DNA from: Fidelibacterota bacterium
GTDB lineage: Bacteria > Fidelibacterota > Fidelibacteria > Fidelibacterales > Fidelibacteraceae
Length of the DNA stretch: 5,676 bases
Direction of reading: 5' to 3'
NCBI GenBank assembly: GCA_030596185.1
Contig: JAUVKP010000080.1
Location: 1-5,676, forward strand
Position 1 is the stretch's first letter. Each line of letters begins with the position of its first letter. Made by a program: the position numbers and the translations under genes. Of the stretch, positions 1-5,676 are shown in pieces. Below the pieces are notes generated by a model that was given only the letters and a program-made list of their open reading frames with translations, did no database searches and was not told where the DNA came from.

Positions 1-428
1 TGGGTAAAAGTCTTGAAAAGCAGTTTGTAAATATTTCTTCAAATGATCCAACTATTTGGTTTTCCTCGGTTTCACCTTCTGCTATGACCCCGGGACGTCT
101 GAATAGTATTACCGCTCTTCCCGGATCACGGAATGATCTTGATATTTACCCCGAGATCTTTTCACCCGGCATTGACGAGCGAATTCAATTTAGCATTGAT
201 GCCGACACGGCGCTTTCTTACTGTGAATTATTATGTTTTAATCTGGCAGGGCAACTTATCTACAGAAGGGAGCAGGCACTTTTTTCTCAACCGGGGTGCC
301 TTCTTTTTTGGGACGGCCGAATGGAGCATGGTGATTATCCTTCACGCGGTTTATACCTTGCTCTTGCGGTAATGCATCAAATTGACGGAAGCACCTATCA
401 ACTACGCGGCGCTTTTGTTATAAAGTGA
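1..428 (+). CDS. C-terminal part of a secreted lamin-tail / FlgD-like Ig domain protein (5' partial)
   Basis: The reading frame is open from the left edge (first full codon at 3-5) to TGA at 426-428, giving 141 visible residues; the start lies outside the window. The ATG at 84 is internal, because the homologous pattern continues upstream of it. Residues 1-36 look like the end of a lamin-tail domain: a G-x-SLE-type strand, a Trp at residue 19 and a closing TPGRLNS motif. Residues about 47-141 match the C-terminal Ig-like fold seen in FlgD-like and Bacteroidota surface proteins: an opening P-E-x-FSP, a mid-domain 'NLAGQLIYR' strand, then F-WDGR (about 102-106) and a RGLY strand, ending in FVIK. 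Such domains usually end exported proteins and can serve as C-terminal sorting or anchoring modules. That role here, and any link to type IX secretion, is inference. The catalytic or binding part, if any, is not visible. The gene converges on the DUF4954 gene. Confidence 0.8.
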   Translation, partial: GKSLEKQFVNISSNDPTIWFSSVSPSAMTPGRLNSITALPGSRNDLDIYPEIFSPGIDERIQFSIDADTALSYCELLCFNLAGQLIYRREQALFSQPGCLLFWDGRMEHGDYPSRGLYLALAVMHQIDGSTYQLRGAFVIK

Positions 429-459
429 TTTTGTTTAATAATTATTTTTAACATATACA

Positions 460-485
460 CAAACGCCCCGAAATCGGGGCATTTG
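460..485. terminator. Hairpin between convergent genes, probable bidirectional terminator
   Basis: GCCCCG (465-470) pairs perfectly with CGGGGC (475-480) around a four-base loop AAAT. Outside a single C/A mismatch (464/481), CAAA (460-463) pairs with TTTG (482-485). The hairpin lies 31 bases after the stop of the plus-strand gene and 25 bases after the stop of the minus-strand gene, so it can serve both. The T tracts are short on both sides, which makes efficiency uncertain. The rest of the gap at 429-510 is AT-rich with nothing else recognisable. Confidence 0.65.
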
Positions 486-510
486 CTTATGTAACTAAAC
501 ATCGAGAATT

Positions 511-2676
511 TTAAAGATCTTTTAATTGCGCTGCGATCATCTTATGGATCTTTTGATTTTCTTTTTTTGTTGAAACGATAAATTCGTTATCATCGAGCTT
601 CCCAAGCACCGCTTCCATTTCTTCGGGAGACTCAAAATTCAACTGTTTAAATGGGTTGTTGTAGTCCTTGGCACGACTGCTATAAACACGCTCTGTGATC
701 AAATCATGGATCAAGCCATATCGTTCCAATTGTTCTTTAAGCTTTTCATCATTCAATATCTTTATATGGAAAACATCGCCAAGAACACCGATCGCGTGAA
801 GCAGTTTTTGCTTAGGATAGTTCTTAAAAAGCATATCATATCTTTCGTGAATATCGCCCCAAGTGTTCAGACTTCTTGATTTAATGTTTTTTAATAATCT
901 ATTCATATCCTTGAGGGGCATTAACTGTCCGCCCAAATTAACCCAATCGCTTTCCCGTGCTTTCTGTTTTTTGCTCATATCAAAAATCGACTCTTTAGGC
1001 GAATTCAAAAGGTATTCCGCAATCTGCTTCATGCTATAATAGAATAACATTTGCAAATAGGCCTGATAGCCGGAGAATGGTTTCAGTAAAACAACGGCTC
1101 TTTTTGAACGTTCGAAACTCGTACTATCTACAGAAAGTATATCGGGATACTTCTTTTGAGTTTTATCCTTACCAAAGATCAAATTTTCTCTGTCCTTTGG
1201 ATCTAATTTTAATTCGTTTTCAAGCAGATCAAGTGATTCGATTATTTCTTCGACAGAATCCGGAGCCAAAGATGCATATTCAATATTTTGAAATTTATGA
1301 ACGCGTTTGTCTCTATTGAGATATTTCCATTCATTTCTTGCCATAGCATACATATTATATAACCACCAAAAAGCGGGCATGATCTCAAGCTGATCTTTTG
1401 ATGAGTTGTTGTTCACGAGCGAGAACGGCAGGTGAATATTCAATTCGGAAGGGTAAGACCCTTTTGCCATCAGCGTAAACGATGCAAAGGTACTGGGGTG
1501 TTTGATACTGGTGCACAGGCCTGGCCAGAAGCCCCTACCTGCTTTTATTTCATTATCATTTGCCCTGGAATTATGATTGGAGCCAAGAGTTGCTCCGGCA
1601 GCAACATTAGATTGACCTTTAACTAATGCGGCAACAAGAAAAGAATTGTTATGATGCTGTTCGTGTGAGGGGAAGATCAAATTATTCAAAACCTCACAAC
1701 ATGAAATGGTCGAGTTTGAACCCAGGAAGGAGTTGATGAGCCGACCGCCGTATTTAAGATTTGAATTATTGCCCATGATAAAGCGGACTGCTTTACATCC
1801 ATAAAATATCCTACAACCATAACCAACAATGCCATTTACTGCTTCAACGCCCTCTCCGATCTGTGTAGAAGCATCAAACGAGGAATTAATTGTAATATTT
1901 TTTAACTTGTTGGCTCCTTTGATATAGCACATAGAGCCGATCTTTACATTTTTAACGATACGAGTATTTTTTATGACAGTCTGTTCACCAACCTCACCAT
2001 AATATCCTCTTGCTTTGTCAATATGTTGCAGTGTTATTTCTTTTAAGCGATCCATTAAATTTTTGTCATTACGGTATCTTGCCCATATATAGGCATCTGC
2101 AGGTATCATCCCGTTGAAGGGCAATATTTTTCTGGATCCCGTTTCGTTCATGATATCCATCCACATAAGAACAGATTCATCCTCGCCTTCTTTTAAAACT
2201 CCATTGCCAAATTTTGCATGATCGGTCATATTCATTTCATCAATATTGACCAAGATGCACCTATCGCCAATAATATAATGCGATAAATAATGTACATTAT
2301 GAATAGCGGACATGTCGCCAATATCACATGAAATGATCTGGCTATTTGTAAGTCCGACGGGTACCTCAAGATCATGATGACGAAGGGTGGCATGCTTAAT
2401 GTCTCCCAATCGTACCATTCCAAAGAAGGAACAATTCCGCACCAGAGACGGCTCAAACATATCGCGGACATAGATCAGATCCCAATCATCTGCGGTATTC
2501 CCATTCTTCACAAGCGCTTCAACTTCTACGGCACGAAGTGGACGCCAATGATCTTGTTCGTGAATGTGCTGTTTATTCCTTAAATAGTATTCGTCTTTAC
2601 CCTTGGGAAGATAATCTTGGGAAATAAACCCAAAACCAATACTATTTTCCTCTAAAATAAGAATCTTGTCTTTCAT
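511..2676 (-). CDS. DUF4954 family protein, predicted left-handed beta-helix, function unknown
   Basis: A complete 721-residue protein, from ATG at 2676-2674 to TAA at 513-511. I recognise it as DUF4954 from its general pattern and two striking motifs: SHEQHHNNSF (about residues 334-343) and GSNHNSR (about 365-371), followed by AGRGFWPGL and an FASFTLMAKGSYPSEL stretch. Two blocks (about 75-155 and 230-375) have the short I/V/L-G repeats of hexapeptide left-handed beta-helices, as in GlmU-type and other acyltransferases or sugar-nucleotide enzymes. Residues about 440-721 are charged and probably mostly helical, with Lys/Glu-rich segments. There is no signal peptide or membrane segment, so it is probably cytoplasmic. 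No reaction is known to me. The resemblance to hexapeptide transferases is a fold-level inference, and the conserved His/Asn clusters hint at an active or metal site without proving one. A GAGGA sequence 10 bases before the ATG supports the start. It follows secA but has its own promoter-like sequence and lies beyond secA's terminator. Length is near what I recall for the family; no frameshift is seen. Confidence 0.85.
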   Translation of the reverse strand: MKDKILILEENSIGFGFISQDYLPKGKDEYYLRNKQHIHEQDHWRPLRAVEVEALVKNGNTADDWDLIYVRDMFEPSLVRNCSFFGMVRLGDIKHATLRHHDLEVPVGLTNSQIISCDIGDMSAIHNVHYLSHYIIGDRCILVNIDEMNMTDHAKFGNGVLKEGEDESVLMWMDIMNETGSRKILPFNGMIPADAYIWARYRNDKNLMDRLKEITLQHIDKARGYYGEVGEQTVIKNTRIVKNVKIGSMCYIKGANKLKNITINSSFDASTQIGEGVEAVNGIVGYGCRIFYGCKAVRFIMGNNSNLKYGGRLINSFLGSNSTISCCEVLNNLIFPSHEQHHNNSFLVAALVKGQSNVAAGATLGSNHNSRANDNEIKAGRGFWPGLCTSIKHPSTFASFTLMAKGSYPSELNIHLPFSLVNNNSSKDQLEIMPAFWWLYNMYAMARNEWKYLNRDKRVHKFQNIEYASLAPDSVEEIIESLDLLENELKLDPKDRENLIFGKDKTQKKYPDILSVDSTSFERSKRAVVLLKPFSGYQAYLQMLFYYSMKQIAEYLLNSPKESIFDMSKKQKARESDWVNLGGQLMPLKDMNRLLKNIKSRSLNTWGDIHERYDMLFKNYPKQKLLHAIGVLGDVFHIKILNDEKLKEQLERYGLIHDLITERVYSSRAKDYNNPFKQLNFESPEEMEAVLGKLDDNEFIVSTKKENQKIHKMIAAQLKDL

Positions 2677-2684
2677 ACCAACAT

Positions 2685-2691
2685 TTTCCTC
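2685..2691 (-). promoter_or_regulatory. Ribosome binding site of the DUF4954 gene
   Basis: Read on the minus strand, this is a purine-rich GAGGA-containing stretch (GCGAGGAAAATGTTGGT before the ATG). The AGGA core ends 10 bases before the start codon, slightly longer than the usual 5-9 spacing. No other in-frame start nearby has a better site, so it supports the ATG at 2676. Confidence 0.6.
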
Positions 2692-2701
2692 GCATTTAAG
2701 C

Positions 2702-2719
2702 TACTTGAATATACAAGTA
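2702..2719. repeat. 18-bp near-palindrome overlapping the candidate -10 element
   Basis: TACTTG (2702-2707) and CAAGTA (2714-2719) are perfect inverted 6-bp arms around the six-base centre AATATA. Eight of nine base pairs of the full 18-bp dyad match. The centre coincides with the candidate -10 box, a position typical of repressor operators. No regulator is encoded in the window, so operator function is inference only. Confidence 0.5.
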
Positions 2720-2735
2720 AAAAATGAAAAGACAA
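2708..2735 (-). promoter_or_regulatory. Candidate sigma-70-like promoter for the DUF4954 gene
   Basis: On the minus strand a -35-like TTGTCT (2735-2730) is followed after 16 bases by a -10-like TATATT (2713-2708), five of six matches to TATAAT. The predicted transcript would start near 2701 and have a leader of about 25 bases. It lies downstream of the secA terminator, consistent with independent transcription. The region is AT-rich, so chance matches are easy. It does not fit the Bacteroidetes-specific -7 TAnnTTTG pattern well. Confidence 0.4.
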
Positions 2736-2783
2736 TGAGAAATAATCATGTCAATAGTAACAATGCCAACAATTTTAATCTAT

Positions 2784-2821
2784 AAAAAAAAAGAGACGCC
2801 CCGATGCTTCGGAGCGTCTCT
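2784..2821 (-). terminator. Rho-independent terminator of secA
   Basis: AGAGACGC (2792-2799) pairs with GCGTCTCT (2814-2821). Inside, after one C/A mismatch (2800/2813), CCGA (2801-2804) pairs with TCGG (2809-2812) around the loop TGCT. Read on the minus strand, the hairpin is followed directly by an uninterrupted run of Ts, with nine Ts at 2792-2784, the first of which belongs to the stem. This is a textbook intrinsic terminator, oriented to stop secA transcription about 70 bases after its stop codon. Confidence 0.9.
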
Positions 2822-2830
2822 ACATTTTAC

Positions 2831-2864
2831 GCCTGCCGGTCGTAACCGCTACTGCGGTGAAGGC
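2831..2864. repeat. Small GC-rich dyad downstream of secA
   Basis: ACCGC (2845-2849) pairs with GCGGT (2854-2858) around TACT, and GCCT (2831-2834) can pair with AGGC (2861-2864) outside it. The patch is GC-richer than its surroundings. It lies in the secA 3' untranslated region, between the stop codon and the terminator. Function unknown; it could be an RNA-stability element or the remnant of a dispersed repeat. Confidence 0.4.
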
Positions 2865-2867
2865 TGG

Positions 2868-2888
2868 TCTCACGGCTTACGTTTTACG
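2868..2888. repeat. Three degenerate tandem heptamers, NNTYACG type
   Basis: Three consecutive 7-base units, TCTCACG, GCTTACG and TTTTACG, share a T-Y-A-C-G core (on the minus strand, CGTAAAA, CGTAAGC, CGTGAGA). A fourth copy, identical to the last unit, occurs apart at 2825-2831. The array begins two bases beyond the secA stop codon. It is non-coding, and its origin is probably replication slippage or a dispersed repeat family. Confidence 0.5.
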
Positions 2889-2890
2889 GA

Positions 2891-5676
2891 TCAAACTTGT
2901 CCGTGACAATTTTTATATTTTTTCCCACTTCCACAAGGACATGGTTCGTTTCTACCCACCTTGGGATGGTCGCGACGGATCGGCTCAGTTTTACCGGCCT
3001 TAGGGGTTTGCGGTTGAGAGGGTACCTGAGCGTTTTGGGCACCTTGCGCAAATCCCATATTCTCTGTTGAAGCCTGGGTAATTTTCATGGGTGCTACCGG
3101 TCTTTGTGGTTCCTCTTGTATGCGTATATCCGTGCGAAACAGCAGTCGGAGCGTTGTTTTATTAATATGTGCCAATAAATTTTGGAAAGATTCAAAGGCT
3201 TGAGACTTATATATCAGTAAAGGATCTTTTTGGCCATAAGCTTGTAGACCCACACCTTCTTTGATTTGATCAAGTTCATATAAATGCTCTTTCCAAAGCC
3301 CGTCAATCGAGTTTAAATATGCCCAGCGTTCAAAATCACGCATGATCTCTGCGGGGTAAAGCATCAGCTTGCGATTATAGGTTTCCCTTGCTTGCTCAAT
3401 AAAATATTCCTGAAGCTTTTCACGGTTCATGTTTTGGTGATCGCTGGGAATATCACACATCAAGGTGCTTAGCATTTCCTGCCGTAACTCTTCCCAAAGC
3501 CATTTATCGGGATTTGAATCAGCGGTTTGTTCTTCTACCTTATCGGAAATAAATTCTTCCTGCATACTATCAATTTCTTTTTGCAGGTTACCACCCTCAA
3601 GTGCATAGGAACGACGGTCATATATAACTTCTCGTTGCTTATTCATGACATCATCATATTCAAGTAAATGTTTACGGATACCAAAATTGCGTTCTTCAAC
3701 ACGTTTCTGGGCCCGTTCGATCATTTTTGTCATCATGGGCATAGATATCACTTCATCATCAGGAATAGCATCAAGCAATGTTTTACCCCGTAGATTTCCA
3801 AAAAGACGCATCAGATCATCTTCGAGTGAAATAAAGAAAACAGATTCACCGGGATCACCCTGGCGTCCCGCACGACCCCGCAATTGATTGTCAATACGAC
3901 GAGATTCATGGCGTTCCGTACCGATGATCTTTAAACCGCCCACGGCTCGAACTTCATCAGTGATCTTGATATCTGTACCACGACCCGCCATGTTCGTTGC
4001 AATGGTTACTGCGCTAGACTGACCAGCCATAGTCACAACATCAGCTTCCCGTTGGTGCTGTTTTGCATTCAATACATTATGTGGAATTCCCGCCCGCTTT
4101 AGATTTTTACTCAGCATTTCAGAAATTTCAACAGAGATCGTACCAACCAATACGGGCTGTCCCTTTTTAAAACAGGAAGCGATCTCTTCAACAATGGCAT
4201 TGTGTTTGGCTTGGCGACTTTTAAATATCTGGTCGTCAGTGTCTATACGGACAATCGGTTTGTTTGTCGGGATAGTCACTACTTTCAAGCTATAAATTTC
4301 TTCAAATTCATTGGCTTCGGTCGCGGCCGTACCGGTCATACCCGCCAATTTATCATACATGCGAAAATAGTTCTGTAAGGTAATGGTTGCCAGTGTTTGA
4401 TTTTCACCTTCGATGCGAACCTTTTCTTTGGCTTCAATAGCCTGGTGCAAACCATCTGAATAGCGACGACCCGGGAGAATACGTCCCGTAAACTCATCCA
4501 CGATAAGAACCTTACCCTCTTTAACAACATATTCAACATCTTTTTCATAAAGAGCATATGCGCGTAAAAGCTGAGTGATATTATGGATCATCTCACTTTT
4601 TTGACCATGATTTTTCTGTACTTCGGCTTTTGCTTTTTGTTTTTCTTCGTCTGTAGTTTCTTTGTCTTCATCGATCTTTACAAATTCCTCACCAATATCG
4701 GGGATCACAAAATATTCAGGGTCTTCCGGATTCATGATCTTTCGACCTTCATCCGAGATCACAATCGTATGGCTTTTTTCATCAATGGCATAAAAAAGCA
4801 TGTCGTCGATCTCATGCAGGCGTTTTTCCTGCATATAATAACTTTCAGTGCGGAATATTTTATCTTGTATATCTGCCTGCTGCATCAGCTTCAGAAAACG
4901 TGGATTTTTGGGTTCTCCGTGCTGAGCTTGCAAAAGCATGGTTCCAAGTTCAAGTTCATGTTCTTTATCGTCAGATATATGATTGATCTCATCAAGCAAT
5001 CTATTAACTTTTTGTTTTTGTACCCGAACAAGTTTTTCAACTTGTGGGCGCAATTTTTTATAGCGTTCGTTTGAATTAGATTGAACCGGACCGGAAATGA
5101 TCAGCGGTGTTCTTGCCTCATCAACCAAAACGGAGTCAACCTCATCAACGATAGCATAATAATGTCCGCGTTGGACCATATTCTCGTGGCGAATCGCCAT
5201 ATTGTCGCGTAAATAATCAAAACCAAATTCATTATTCGTACCGTAAACAATATCACAGGCATATTGTTCTTTTCGATGTGTGGGAGGCATGGTATTCAGG
5301 ATCTTCCCAACGGTCAAACCAAGAAAATTATATATGGCGCCCATCCATTCGGCATCACGTTCGGCAAGATAATCATTCACGGTCACAACATGTACACCAC
5401 GTTTGGTCAGCGCATTAAGAAAGATCGGCATCGTAGCAACAAGAGTTTTACCCTCACCTGTCTTCATTTCAGCGATATTGCCATTATGAAGTACGTCAGC
5501 ACCCAGTAGCTGGACATCAAAGGGAATCATATTCCATTCAACATCATTGCCCAAAAGTTTGACCTTAGTTCCAACCAGTCGCTTACATGTTTGTTTAACA
5601 ATAGCAAAGGCTTCAGCCTTTAGTTCATTAAGCGTATCTTGTTCTGCTTTAAAAATTGCCGTATCAACAGCTTCTG
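2891..5676 (-). CDS. secA: Preprotein translocase ATPase SecA (N-terminus cut by window edge)
   Basis: SecA is the cytoplasmic and membrane-associated ATPase that drives unfolded preproteins through SecYEG. The frame is open from the window edge (first full codon 5674-5672) to TGA at 2893-2891, giving 927 visible residues; the true start is to the right. Visible in order are FDVQLLG (Q-motif region), Walker A TGEGKT (5461-5444), Walker B DEVD (5146-5135), the [16 protein letters not shown] signature, [12 protein letters not shown] (about 4490), AGMTGTA, the second nucleotide-binding fold with [10 protein letters not shown] (about 3998-3970) and the arginine-finger motif RGRAGRQGD (3880-3854), then the helical scaffold and wing with [14 protein letters not shown] and [16 protein letters not shown] Gln/Pro-rich linker leads to the C-terminal zinc-binding tail [13 protein letters not shown] (2941-2903), which in other bacteria binds SecB or phospholipid. 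All key ATPase residues are intact. Insertions after LIISGP and before the GRILPGRR region are the long kind seen in Bacteroidota-type SecA. The TTG at 5554 is an internal Leu codon, not the start. Confidence 0.99.
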   Translation of the reverse strand, partial: EAVDTAIFKAEQDTLNELKAEAFAIVKQTCKRLVGTKVKLLGNDVEWNMIPFDVQLLGADVLHNGNIAEMKTGEGKTLVATMPIFLNALTKRGVHVVTVNDYLAERDAEWMGAIYNFLGLTVGKILNTMPPTHRKEQYACDIVYGTNNEFGFDYLRDNMAIRHENMVQRGHYYAIVDEVDSVLVDEARTPLIISGPVQSNSNERYKKLRPQVEKLVRVQKQKVNRLLDEINHISDDKEHELELGTMLLQAQHGEPKNPRFLKLMQQADIQDKIFRTESYYMQEKRLHEIDDMLFYAIDEKSHTIVISDEGRKIMNPEDPEYFVIPDIGEEFVKIDEDKETTDEEKQKAKAEVQKNHGQKSEMIHNITQLLRAYALYEKDVEYVVKEGKVLIVDEFTGRILPGRRYSDGLHQAIEAKEKVRIEGENQTLATITLQNYFRMYDKLAGMTGTAATEANEFEEIYSLKVVTIPTNKPIVRIDTDDQIFKSRQAKHNAIVEEIASCFKKGQPVLVGTISVEISEMLSKNLKRAGIPHNVLNAKQHQREADVVTMAGQSSAVTIATNMAGRGTDIKITDEVRAVGGLKIIGTERHESRRIDNQLRGRAGRQGDPGESVFFISLEDDLMRLFGNLRGKTLLDAIPDDEVISMPMMTKMIERAQKRVEERNFGIRKHLLEYDDVMNKQREVIYDRRSYALEGGNLQKEIDSMQEEFISDKVEEQTADSNPDKWLWEELRQEMLSTLMCDIPSDHQNMNREKLQEYFIEQARETYNRKLMLYPAEIMRDFERWAYLNSIDGLWKEHLYELDQIKEGVGLQAYGQKDPLLIYKSQAFESFQNLLAHINKTTLRLLFRTDIRIQEEPQRPVAPMKITQASTENMGFAQGAQNAQVPSQPQTPKAGKTEPIRRDHPKVGRNEPCPCGSGKKYKNCHGQV

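Noticed and set aside
84..86. ATG at 84 as the start of the first gene
   Set aside because: The upstream codons in frame encode the recognisable end of a lamin-tail domain, and there is no ribosome site before the ATG. The gene continues beyond the left edge.
1077..1626. Two plus-strand open frames (1077-1319 and 1432-1626) inside the DUF4954 gene
   Set aside because: Both are antisense to a convincing full-length conserved protein, and their translations show no recognisable domain.
2749..2754. A perfect minus-strand TTGACA as a -35 box
   Set aside because: At spacings of 16-18 bases the downstream hexamers (such as CTTTTC) do not resemble a -10 box, so the TTGTCT/TATATT pair is preferred.
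2677..2890. A small RNA gene, riboswitch or tiny ORF between secA and the DUF4954 gene
   Set aside because: The gap is explained by the secA terminator, a repeat patch and a promoter. I see no riboswitch signature, tRNA-like fold or coding frame with a ribosome site.
4583..5074. A 163-residue plus-strand open frame antisense to secA
   Set aside because: It lies wholly inside the conserved secA coding sequence, is Phe/Leu-rich as expected for the complement of a Lys/Glu-rich gene, and has no credible ribosome site or family resemblance.
5552..5554. TTG at 5554 as the start codon of secA
   Set aside because: The frame stays open for 40 more codons to the window edge, and those residues match the conserved pre-Walker-A SecA region (EAFAIV..CKRL). 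The TTG is an internal leucine.

Overview
The window carries the ends of two genes and one complete gene. It most resembles a Gram-negative bacterium of the FCB (Bacteroidota-related) superphylum. Three things point there: a SecA with the long insertions typical of Bacteroidota-type SecA, a full-length DUF4954-family protein (a family I know mainly from Bacteroidota and some spirochaetes), and an exported protein tail of the lamin-tail plus FlgD-like Ig type common in that group. The exact phylum cannot be settled from this sequence. A candidate lineage such as Marinimicrobia, Cloacimonadota or Calditrichota is as plausible as Bacteroidota proper.

Layout. Positions 1-428 (+) hold the C-terminal end of a probable secreted or surface protein whose start lies left of the window. 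A hairpin at 460-485 separates it from the convergent gene at 511-2676 (-), which encodes a 721-residue protein of the uncharacterised DUF4954 family, predicted to form a left-handed beta-helix. The gap at 2677-2783 contains a plausible promoter and an 18-bp near-palindrome for that gene. Next come a strong intrinsic terminator (2784-2821) and a short structured 3' region with heptamer repeats (2825-2888). Positions 2891-5676 (-) encode SecA, the preprotein translocase ATPase, which lacks only its N-terminus because the window ends.

The two minus-strand genes run in the same direction, but the terminator after secA and the separate promoter suggest they are not one operon. The only functional link I can infer is that the lamin-tail protein is probably exported through the Sec pathway that SecA powers. 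I found no tRNA, rRNA, CRISPR array, insertion sequence or phage gene. The window looks like ordinary chromosomal core sequence. The uncharacterised DUF4954 protein is the least understood component, and no new multi-gene system is evident.
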